Below, piece by piece: positions 1 through 5,110 of a stretch of 5,595 nucleotides of DNA. Position 1 is the first letter of the stretch. Each line of letters starts with the position of its first letter. Source of the DNA: Propionicimonas sp. (GTDB taxonomy: Bacteria; Actinomycetota; Actinomycetes; Propionibacteriales; Propionibacteriaceae); contig JAVHXR010000201.1 in NCBI GenBank assembly GCA_031119515.1, positions 1 to 5,595 on the forward strand. The letters are read 5' to 3'. A program made the translations under genes and the position numbers. The notes beneath the pieces are model-generated. The model searched no databases and had not been told where the DNA came from. It was given only the letters and a program-made list of their open reading frames with translations.

Positions 1-963
1 GCCGAGCTCGTCCCCGAGGCCCGGATCGCGGTCGCCCACGGCCAGATGAACGAGCACGCCCTGGAACAGGTGATGGTCGACTTCTGGGAGCGGCGGTACG
101 ACGTCCTGGTCTGCACCACGATCGTGGAGGCAGGCCTCGACATCTCCACCGCGAACACCCTGTTGATCGAGCGGGCAGACCTGCTCGGACTCTCTCAGCT
201 GCACCAGTTGCGGGGACGCGTCGGACGCAGCCGGGAGCGCGGGTACGCCTATTTCCTGTACCCGCCGGAGAAGCCGCTCACCGAGACCGCGCACGACCGG
301 CTGGCCACCATGGCCGCCCACACCGACCTCGGCGCCGGGATGGCGATCGCCCTGAAGGACCTCGAGATCCGCGGCGCCGGCAACCTGCTCGGCGGAGAGC
401 AGTCCGGGCACATCGCCGAGGTCGGCTTCGACCTCTACATCCGGCTGGTCGGGGAGGCGGTGGCCGAGTTCCGCGGCGAGGACGCCGAGCCGGAGCCCGA
501 GATGCGGATCGAGCTCCCGGTCGACGCCCACCTGCCGACCGACTACATCGAGAGCGAGCGGCTGCGGCTGGAGATGTACAAGCGGCTGGCTGGGGTTGGC
601 TCGATGACCGAACTCGCCGCCGTCCGCGACGAACTGGTGGACCGCTACGGCGAACCTCCGGCGGCGGTCGAGGCGCTGCTGGCTGTGGCAACCTTCCGGC
701 TGGAGGCCCGGCGCCGCGGCGTCACCGAAGTGGTCGCCCAGGGCAGCAACATCCGCTTCTCGCCGGCCGACCTGGGCGACGCCGCCCAGGTGCGCCTGGC
801 AAGGGTCTACCCCGGTGCCCAGCTGCGGAAGGCCTCAGGGTTCGTGCTGATCCCGCGGCCGATGACCCGTCCGATCGGCGGCCAGCCGGTGACCGATGCC
901 GCGCTGCTGGCCTGGGCGACGCAGGTGCTGGCCGATGTCTTCCCGCTCAGCGCCAGCGGCTAA
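1..963 (+). CDS. mfd: Transcription-repair coupling factor Mfd, C-terminal part (5' truncated)
   Basis: This is the last 320 residues of a protein that is usually about 1,100-1,200 aa; the frame is open to the left edge. Mfd is a cytoplasmic ATP-driven DNA translocase that removes RNA polymerase stalled at lesions and recruits UvrA for nucleotide excision repair. The visible part starts inside the second RecA-like motor domain. It shows motif V (TTIVEAGLDI, fragment residues 39-48), motif VI (QLRGRVGRS, 69-77) and the Mfd/RecG-type relay segment with LKDLEIRGAGNLLGGEQSG. From about residue 166 it continues into the C-terminal TRCF domain (LPTDYI, ERLRLEMYKRLA), which masks UvrA binding in the resting enzyme. 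LGGEQSGHI and the TRCF domain separate it from RecG. The stop is TAA at 961-963. In the Actinobacteria mfd commonly precedes mazG and eno, as here. No damage is visible. Confidence 0.97.
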   Translation, partial: AELVPEARIAVAHGQMNEHALEQVMVDFWERRYDVLVCTTIVEAGLDISTANTLLIERADLLGLSQLHQLRGRVGRSRERGYAYFLYPPEKPLTETAHDRLATMAAHTDLGAGMAIALKDLEIRGAGNLLGGEQSGHIAEVGFDLYIRLVGEAVAEFRGEDAEPEPEMRIELPVDAHLPTDYIESERLRLEMYKRLAGVGSMTELAAVRDELVDRYGEPPAAVEALLAVATFRLEARRRGVTEVVAQGSNIRFSPADLGDAAQVRLARVYPGAQLRKASGFVLIPRPMTRPIGGQPVTDAALLAWATQVLADVFPLSASG

Positions 964-966
964 GAT
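961..966 (+). promoter_or_regulatory. Possible -10 box (TAAGAT) for the lipoprotein-mazG pair
   Basis: TAAGAT overlaps the mfd stop codon and fits the actinobacterial -10 pattern TAnnnT. It would place a start site near 973 and leave a leader of about 27 bases before the lipoprotein ATG at 1000. No convincing -35 element lies 16-18 bases upstream (around 937-943). The lipoprotein and mazG could equally be read through from mfd, so this is a weak candidate based on one short motif. Confidence 0.25.
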
Positions 967-999
967 CGCAGCGACCGATACGAGGCAGGGAGTCGAGCG

Positions 1000-1524
1000 A
1001 TGGGACGTGCCGTCCGGGCACTCATGGCGCTGGTGGTTGCGATGCTGGCGCTGTCCGGCTGTGCCGGGAAGAACCCGACCCACGCCGCCGACGTCAACGG
1101 GGTGGTGATCACCGAAGCACAGGTCGACGGGATCGCGCAGGGGCTCGCCAACGTAGCCGGGACGCCCCAGGTGCCGGGTGAGAACCGGAAGACCGCGGCG
1201 TCGGTGCTGATCCGCAACGAGGTCGGGCGCCAGATCGGCCAGCAGCAGGGCATCGCGATCAGCGACGCCGACCGGCAGGCCGCCCTCGATTCCAGCCCCA
1301 CGGTGGCCAAGATGGCCGGCGACCCGCTGCTCTCCTCCTTCATCGACGACTACCTCACCTCGGAGCTGGTGCGCATCCAGCTGGGTGACGAGGCGTTCGC
1401 CGCCGCCTCCGAGCAGATCCCGGTGCTGCTCAATCCCCGCTACGGCACCTGGAACGCCAGCCAGGGCATGCTCGACGACGTGAGCGGCTCGCTCTCCAGC
1501 CCGGCGCCCGCGGCCAACGCCTGA
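1000..1524 (+). CDS. Lipoprotein with SurA N-terminal-like domain
   Basis: This 174-aa predicted lipoprotein lies 36 bases after mfd. The start ATG at 1000 follows a purine-rich ribosome site (GGCAGGGAG, 983-991) and gives a textbook lipoprotein signal: Arg at 3 and 7, a hydrophobic stretch at about 8-18, and lipobox L18-S-G-C21, with Cys21 the acylation site. It should sit on the outer face of the cytoplasmic membrane. After the cysteine, DVNGVVITEAQVDGI (31-45) resembles the first strand and helix of SurA/PrsA/trigger-factor-like N-terminal domains, and a helical region follows to about residue 145. NPRYGTWN (145-152) resembles the C-terminal strand seen in actinobacterial 'SurA N-terminal domain' proteins. 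There is no parvulin-type PPIase domain, so a chaperone or substrate-binding role is inferred rather than isomerase activity. The tail (161-174) is Ser/Ala/Pro-rich. It overlaps nothing and stops 4 bases before mazG, so the two are probably cotranscribed. The family call is from motifs only. Confidence 0.85.
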   Translation: MGRAVRALMALVVAMLALSGCAGKNPTHAADVNGVVITEAQVDGIAQGLANVAGTPQVPGENRKTAASVLIRNEVGRQIGQQQGIAISDADRQAALDSSPTVAKMAGDPLLSSFIDDYLTSELVRIQLGDEAFAAASEQIPVLLNPRYGTWNASQGMLDDVSGSLSSPAPAANA

Positions 1525-1528
1525 TCCC

Positions 1529-2224
1529 ATGGCGGACGCCGCGCGGGCCACGCCAGGGGACGCGGAGCCGGCCCCGGCCGGTGCCGCCGCCGCGTCCTCC
1601 TACCCCCAGGTCGTCCGGCTGATCGGGGTGATGCACGCCCTGCGGACCGGCTGCCCGTGGGACGCGGAGCAGACCCACCTGTCGCTGGTGCACTACCTCG
1701 TCGAGGAGACCTGCGAGGTGGTCGAGGCGATCGAGGCCGGCACCGACGCGGATCTGGCCGAGGAACTCGGAGACCTGATGCTGCAGGTGCTGTTCCACTC
1801 CGAGATCGCCGCCGAGGCCGGCCGCTTCGACATCGAGGATGTTGCCGCCGGGATCGCAGACAAGCTGGTCGCGCGGCACCCGTACGTGTTCGCCGACGGC
1901 GAGGTGCCGGCCGACCTGGTGTCGTCCTGGGAGCAGAAGAAGGCGGTGGAGAAGAACCGTGCGTCGGCCCTCGACGGGATCCCGGACCGGCTCAGCGCCC
2001 TCGCGCGGGCGCACAAGGTGATCGCCCGGGCCCGCAGCCACGGTCACCAGCCCGCCCAACTCGGGATCGAGGTCAAGGCGATGGATCCCGACCTGCTCGG
2101 GGACGAGTTCCTCCGGCTCGTCGCGGTGGCCGAGGCGCTCGGTGTCGACCCCGAGCAGGAGACCCGGAGGGCGCTGCGGGACCTGGAGGGCAGGCTGCGC
2201 GACCTGGAGAACCGGACTCGTTGA
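1529..2224 (+). CDS. mazG: Nucleoside triphosphate pyrophosphohydrolase MazG
   Basis: This 231-aa MazG hydrolyses (d)NTPs to NMP and pyrophosphate; in mycobacteria the enzyme clears oxidised nucleotides such as 5-hydroxy-dCTP, and in E. coli it also affects ppGpp-linked physiology. The N-terminal domain is intact: GCPWD (41-45), the Mg-binding EExxE at E59-E60-E63, the second acidic motif E79-L-G-D82, then KLVARHPYVF (112-121) and WEQKK (134-138). The C-terminal half aligns with the second MazG repeat of E. coli (LARAHKVIARARSHG, then GDEFLRLVAVAEALGVDP) but lacks the acidic EExxE segment, so only one catalytic centre is expected. ATG 1529 gives an Ala/Pro-rich, poorly conserved lead of about 25 residues and has no strong Shine-Dalgarno site; translation is probably coupled to the lipoprotein gene, whose stop is 4 bases upstream. 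A GTG/ATG start near 1628 would remove conserved LIGVMHALR residues and is unlikely. Confidence 0.95.
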   Translation: MADAARATPGDAEPAPAGAAAASSYPQVVRLIGVMHALRTGCPWDAEQTHLSLVHYLVEETCEVVEAIEAGTDADLAEELGDLMLQVLFHSEIAAEAGRFDIEDVAAGIADKLVARHPYVFADGEVPADLVSSWEQKKAVEKNRASALDGIPDRLSALARAHKVIARARSHGHQPAQLGIEVKAMDPDLLGDEFLRLVAVAEALGVDPEQETRRALRDLEGRLRDLENRTR

Positions 2225-2461
2225 GCACCCCGGCGCCGCTGCACCCGCGCGGCGTCCGCGGTCACGGCGACCGCCCGCCGAGCACAGGGCGACCGATCCC
2301 GCCCACCGGTCCCAGTACCCGGTTCGCCCCCGGCGGGGGACACGGCAGCGAACCCCCGCGAGGACTCCCCGGCGGTCGATCCGGCCACCGTCGCCGGGTG
2401 CGGCCCACCGCCGCGACCACTAGGGTGAGGGGTGAAAGAACTACCTCCGAAAGGCTGAACA
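2225..2461 (+). other. Non-coding mazG-eno gap with GC-rich stem-loops
   Basis: This 237-base stretch has no credible gene; the open frames crossing it are low-complexity Arg/Pro readings. It holds two GC-rich inverted repeats. The first is CCCCC (2327-2331), loop GGC, GGGGG (2335-2339). The second is CCCGGCG (2368-2374) pairing with CGCCGGG (2392-2398), with a 17-base loop. Neither is followed by a T-run, so neither is a standard intrinsic terminator, although U-less hairpins have been proposed to end transcripts in Actinobacteria. The second stem ends where the -35 region of the eno promoter would lie, so it could instead affect eno regulation. The 10-mer CCCGGTTCGC (2318-2327) also occurs in the tandem repeat after the ftsB-like gene. 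Confidence 0.5.
2421..2426 (+). promoter_or_regulatory. Probable eno promoter -10 box (TAGGGT)
   Basis: TAGGGT matches the actinobacterial -10 pattern TAnnnT and stands out because TA steps are rare in this GC-rich gap. It predicts transcription from about 2432-2434 and a leader of about 28-30 bases to the eno GTG at 2462, which carries the ribosome site GAAAGG (2449-2454). The -35 region (around 2398-2403) has no good TTGAC-like match, common in high-GC actinobacteria. A separate promoter for eno fits its position after a long gap. Confidence 0.5.
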
Positions 2462-3742
2462 GTGGCATTCATCGACCAGATTGGCGCGCGCCAGATCCTC
2501 GACTCGCGCGGCAACCCCACCGTTGAGGTGCAGGTGCTCCTCGATGACGGCTCCGAAGGCACTGCGGCCGTCCCCTCCGGCGCTTCCACCGGCGCCTTCG
2601 AGGCCGTCGAGCTGCGCGACGGCGACGACGCCCACTACGGCGGCAAGGGCGTCCTGAAGGCCGTCGAGAACGTCATCGAGCAGATCGCTCCCGAGGTGCT
2701 CGGCCTGGACGCCACCAGCCAGCGCGCCCTCGACGACGCAATGATCGAGCTGGACGGCACCCCGAACAAGGCCAGCCTCGGCGCGAACGCGATCCTCGGC
2801 GTCTCCCTTGCGGTCGCGCACGCTGCCGCCGAGTCGGCCGAGCTGCCGCTCTACCGCTACCTGGGCGGCCCGACCGCCAACCTGCTGCCGGTGCCGATGA
2901 TGAACATCCTCAACGGTGGGTCGCACGCCGACTCCAACGTCGACATCCAGGAGTTCATGATCGCCCCGATCGGCGCCTCCACCTTCGCCGAGGCCCTCGA
3001 GATGGGTGCCGCGGTGTACCACGCGCTGAAGGCCGTGCTGAAGGCGCGTGGCCTGGCCACCGGGCTGGGTGACGAGGGCGGCTTCGCCCCGAACCTCGAC
3101 TCCAACGCCGAGGCGCTGGACCTGATCATCGAGGCGATCGGCAACGCCGGCCTGACCGCCGGCAAGGACATCGTGCTCGCCCTGGACGTGGCCGCGTCCG
3201 AGTTCTACAGCGAGGGCAAGTACAAGTTCGAGGGTGCGCTGAAGTCGTCCGCCGAGATGATCGAGTACTACGAGAAGCTCGTCGCCGACTACCCGCTGGT
3301 CTCGATCGAGGATCCGCTGAACGAGGAGGACTGGGACGGCTGGGGCGCCATCACCAAGGTGCTGGGCGACAAGGTGCAGCTGGTCGGCGACGACCTGTTC
3401 GTGACCAACGTCGAGCGGCTGCAGAAGGGCATCGACACCAGGACGGCGAACTCGCTGCTGGTGAAGGTGAACCAGATCGGCACCCTGACCGAGACGATCG
3501 ACGCCGTGACCCTCGCCCACCGCAGCGGCTACTCGACCATGATGAGCCACCGCTCCGGCGAGACCGAGGACACCACGATCGCCGACCTCGCCGTCGCCCT
3601 CGGCTGCGGCCAGATCAAGACCGGCGCCCCGGCACGCACCGAGCGGGTGGCGAAGTACAACCAGCTGCTCCGCATCGAGGAGGACCTGGAGGACGCCGCG
3701 CGCTACGCCGGGGCCTCCGCCTTCCCGCGCTACAAGGCCTGA
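2462..3742 (+). CDS. eno: Enolase (phosphopyruvate hydratase)
   Basis: This complete 426-aa enolase interconverts 2-phosphoglycerate and phosphoenolpyruvate in glycolysis and gluconeogenesis. All key sites are visible: the mobile loop SGAST (39-43), NGGSHADS with H155, the acid/base glutamate E205 in GDEGGFAPN, magnesium ligands D242 (ALDVAASE), E283 (SIEDPL) and the D310-D311 pair (VGDDLFVTN), the catalytic base K335 in the signature LLVKVNQIGTLTET, SHRSGETED with H363-R364-S365, and K386 in QIKTGAPARTERVAKYNQ. The length is normal for bacteria. The GTG start at 2462 is chosen because AFIDQIGARQILDSRGNPTVEV is the standard enolase beginning and GAAAGG lies 7 bases upstream. Cytoplasmic. It starts 237 bases after mazG and ends 35 bases before the ftsB-like gene, so read-through into that gene is likely. 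The sequence looks like a normal single-copy housekeeping gene. Confidence 0.99.
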   Translation: MAFIDQIGARQILDSRGNPTVEVQVLLDDGSEGTAAVPSGASTGAFEAVELRDGDDAHYGGKGVLKAVENVIEQIAPEVLGLDATSQRALDDAMIELDGTPNKASLGANAILGVSLAVAHAAAESAELPLYRYLGGPTANLLPVPMMNILNGGSHADSNVDIQEFMIAPIGASTFAEALEMGAAVYHALKAVLKARGLATGLGDEGGFAPNLDSNAEALDLIIEAIGNAGLTAGKDIVLALDVAASEFYSEGKYKFEGALKSSAEMIEYYEKLVADYPLVSIEDPLNEEDWDGWGAITKVLGDKVQLVGDDLFVTNVERLQKGIDTRTANSLLVKVNQIGTLTETIDAVTLAHRSGYSTMMSHRSGETEDTTIADLAVALGCGQIKTGAPARTERVAKYNQLLRIEEDLEDAARYAGASAFPRYKA

Positions 3743-3748
3743 GCGACC

Positions 3749-3754
3749 TATCCT
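3749..3754 (+). promoter_or_regulatory. Possible -10 box (TATCCT) before the ftsB-like gene
   Basis: TATCCT lies in the 35-base gap after eno and fits TAnnnT. It ends 7 bases before an ATG at 3762, the spacing seen at actinobacterial leaderless starts, and would give the ftsB-like ATG (3778) a leader of about 16 bases. The -35 region would fall in the last eno codons and shows no clear match. Cotranscription with eno is the simple alternative. Confidence 0.35.
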
Positions 3755-3777
3755 TGACCCGATGAAGGTCAAGGTCC

Positions 3778-4356
3778 ATGGCGCGCGACACGCGTAGCCC
3801 ACGTTCGACGAGTACCGGTCCGGGACGCTCCACCAGGCGTCCCCGGGCCGGTACTCGCGCGTCCGCCTCCGAGACGCAGCCGGAGGCCACGGCGCCGCTG
3901 CAGCCGTCGGTCGGCGAGTCCGCCCGGGCCAGCCTGCTCAGCCTGGGTGCCCGGATCACCGGGCGCGCGCTGGTGCTGGTGGCGGTGTTCGTGCTGTTGG
4001 GCCTGTCCTACGCCTCCAGCCTGCGGATCTACCTCGACCAGCAGCACCAGCTCGCGGTGGCCGAGCAGCAGATCAGCGACCGGACCGCGCGGATCGCCGA
4101 ACTCGAGGCCGAACTGGATCGCTGGGACGACCCGGCCTACGTCCGTGCCCAGGCCCGCGACCGGCTCGGCTGGGTGGTGCCGGGGGAGACCGGCTACCGG
4201 GTGATCGGCGAGGACGGCGAGCCGATCGGCGGCGGCGTCACCATCGAGTCCGAGCAACAACTGCCCGCCGGCGAGCACGACCCGATGTGGTGGGATCGCC
4301 TCTGGGGCTCCATCCGCACCGCCGACGCCCCCGTCCGCAAGGTCACCACCCGCTGA
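3778..4356 (+). CDS. Septum formation initiator family protein (FtsB/DivIC-like)
   Basis: This 192-aa bitopic membrane protein belongs to the FtsB/DivIC (septum formation initiator) family, part of the FtsB-FtsL-FtsQ divisome complex that activates septal peptidoglycan synthesis. Residues 1-60 form a basic, Ser/Thr/Pro/Arg-rich cytoplasmic tail. Residues about 62-80 are one hydrophobic segment (RALVLVAVFVLLGLSYA). Residues about 85-115 are a coiled coil with many Gln/Glu/Leu. Then comes the family motif DDPAYVRAQARDRLGWVVPGE (117-137). The C-terminal 50 residues are acidic and variable, with a Trp-rich patch (MWWDRLWG, 170-177). The same position after eno holds Rv1024 in M. tuberculosis, described as an FtsB/DivIC-type protein. 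ATG 3778 is preceded by AAGG at 3765-3768 and 3771-3774; no other in-frame start keeps more of the protein. The TGA is followed directly by the hairpin that opens the repeat array. Confidence 0.93.
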   Translation: MARDTRSPRSTSTGPGRSTRRPRAGTRASASETQPEATAPLQPSVGESARASLLSLGARITGRALVLVAVFVLLGLSYASSLRIYLDQQHQLAVAEQQISDRTARIAELEAELDRWDDPAYVRAQARDRLGWVVPGETGYRVIGEDGEPIGGGVTIESEQQLPAGEHDPMWWDRLWGSIRTADAPVRKVTTR

Positions 4357-4373
4357 TCCCCGGTTCGCGGGGA
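4357..4373 (+). terminator. Hairpin right after the ftsB-like stop (left edge of repeat array)
   Basis: TCCCCG (4357-4362), a 5-base loop (GTTCG), then CGGGGA (4368-4373) form a perfect 6-bp GC-rich stem beginning at the base after the TGA. The right arm is part of the first tandem-repeat copy and the left arm is unique flank. It could be a U-less transcript end or stabilise the 3' end of the eno-ftsB message. There is no T-run, so the terminator call is tentative. Confidence 0.3.
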
Positions 4374-4480
4374 CGGTTCCGAGCCCGGTTCGCGGGGACG
4401 GTTCCGAGCCCGGTTCGCGGGGACGGTTCCGAAACCGGTTCGCGGGGACGGTTCCGAAACCGGTTCGCGGGGACGGTTCC
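4361..4480 (+). repeat. Tandem repeat array, five 25-bp units
   Basis: A 20-bp core, CGGTTCGCGGGGACGGTTCC, occurs five times without a mismatch at 4361, 4386, 4411, 4436 and 4461. The cores are separated by 5-base linkers: GAGCC, GAGCC, GAAAC, GAAAC. The linker pairs show that units were duplicated in blocks. Each core holds CGGTTC twice, giving ten boxes at alternating 13- and 12-bp steps. One unit can fold: CCGGTTCG (4435-4442) pairs with 4455-4463 with one bulged A, and the GAGCC units can form a similar but weaker stem with a T-G wobble. This bulged-stem form recalls REP/BIME-type elements, but no transposase is visible. The unit length is not a multiple of 3 and the array is outside any credible gene. 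Identical copies suggest recent expansion, so copy number may vary between strains. It is not CRISPR: the linkers are 5 bp and repeated. Confidence 0.97.
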
Positions 4481-4484
4481 CCGC
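4467..4484 (+). terminator. Perfect hairpin closing the repeat array
   Basis: GCGGGGA (4467-4473), tetraloop CGGT, TCCCCGC (4478-4484): a perfect 7-bp stem made because the last repeat copy is followed by CCGCCCC instead of a GAAAC or GAGCC linker. It is the strongest short hairpin seen in the gap and lies 126 bases before the DUF501 start. It lacks a T-run. It may end the upstream transcript or be a structural edge of the repeat element. Confidence 0.35.
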
Positions 4485-4511
4485 CCCGGAGCGGTGATCA
4501 GGTGGCACCGC

Positions 4512-4529
4512 CGAGTCTGGCGAGTCTGG
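4512..4529 (+). repeat. 9-bp direct duplication
   Basis: CGAGTCTGG occurs twice head to tail (4512-4520 and 4521-4529) between the repeat array and the DUF501 gene. It is a short exact duplication with no visible role. If the upstream GTG at 4502 were used for DUF501 it would encode a Ser-Leu-Ala pair repeated twice, but that start is not favoured. Confidence 0.7.
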
Positions 4530-4597
4530 CGGATTCCTTCCGCGACCCGATGCGAGTTGCTCTCCCGACCGTCGGCCGGAGCAGCCGGACCGGATGG

Positions 4598-4603
4598 GAG
4601 AAT
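4598..4603 (+). promoter_or_regulatory. Possible -10 box (GAGAAT) / leaderless start for DUF501
   Basis: GAGAAT lies 6 bases before the GTG at 4610 and resembles a -10 box (TAGAAT with one change). That spacing fits leaderless transcripts, where the message begins at the start codon. The same stretch also contains GGGAG (4596-4600), 9 bases before the GTG, which could instead be a ribosome site; the two readings exclude each other. No -35 match was found. Confidence 0.3.
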
Positions 4604-4609
4604 GGCGAG

Positions 4610-5110
4610 GTGAGCCGGTTCGAGCAGATGACCCCCGCCGACGAGGCGACCATCACCGCCCAACTTGGACGCCCGCCCCGGGGGGTGATCGGGATTGCCT
4701 GGCGCTGCGCCGCGGGCGAGCCGGGAGTGGTCGTCACCGAGCCCAGGCTGCCGGACGGGACCCCGTTCCCGACCACCTACTACCTGACTTGCCCGACCCT
4801 GACGTCCGCGGTGTCCACCCTCGAGGCGAACGGCGTGATGACCGAGATGAGCGCCCGCCTGGTGGTCGACGACGACCTGGCAGTGCGCTACCGCGCGGCC
4901 CACGAGGCCTACCTCGCCGATCGCGCCCGGTACGGCGAGGTCGACGAGATCGCCGGGATCAGCGCCGGTGGCATGCCGGCAAGGGTGAAGTGCCTGCATG
5001 TCCTGGTCGGACATGCCCTGGCCGCCGGTCCGGGCGTCAATCCGCTCGGGGACGAGGCGGTGGATCTGCTGGTTCAGGCCGGGGTTCGCTGCGTGGCGCC
5101 CCGTGGCTGA
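4610..5110 (+). CDS. DUF501 domain-containing protein
   Basis: This is a 166-aa protein of the DUF501 family, an actinobacterial family of unknown function (M. tuberculosis Rv1025 holds the same place). Family features seen: the opening DEATITAQLGRPPRGVIGIAWRC (11-33), RLPDGTPFPTTYYLTCP (46-62), TLEANGVM (70-77), the AAHEAYLADR helix (97-105) and the most conserved block GISAGGMPARVKCLHVLVGHALAAGPGVNPLGDEA (117-150). Cys33, Cys61, Cys128, His130 and His135 are candidate metal or catalytic residues, which is inference. No signal peptide or membrane segment is seen, so it is probably cytoplasmic. GTG 4610 is preferred because family similarity starts shortly after it and GGGAG or a -10-like box lies just upstream. 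GTG 4502 would add 36 unlike residues; ATG 4628 is another option. Its last 8 bases overlap the ppx start, so the two are translationally coupled and may work together. Confidence 0.9.
   Translation: MSRFEQMTPADEATITAQLGRPPRGVIGIAWRCAAGEPGVVVTEPRLPDGTPFPTTYYLTCPTLTSAVSTLEANGVMTEMSARLVVDDDLAVRYRAAHEAYLADRARYGEVDEIAGISAGGMPARVKCLHVLVGHALAAGPGVNPLGDEAVDLLVQAGVRCVAPRG

Noticed and set aside
2327..2339. CCCCC-GGC-GGGGG as intrinsic terminator of mazG
   Set aside because: The stem is only 5 bp and no T-run follows; in DNA this GC-rich such a stem can easily arise by chance.
1657..2526. 289-codon plus-strand frame across mazG and the eno start
   Set aside because: Arg/Gly/Pro-rich out-of-frame reading of mazG and the GC-rich gap, conflicting with two well-supported genes.
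2441..3802. 453-codon open frame on the minus strand across eno
   Set aside because: It is a shadow of enolase in high-GC DNA: low-complexity Val/Gly/Leu/Arg composition with no recognisable domain.
4361..4480. CRISPR array
   Set aside because: The 20-bp cores are separated by only 5 bp, and the linkers are repeated rather than unique; no cas gene is near.
4502..4609. Upstream GTG start (4502) for DUF501
   Set aside because: It would add 36 residues that do not look like the family and include a 9-bp duplication; GTG 4610 has better upstream signals. It is not fully excluded.
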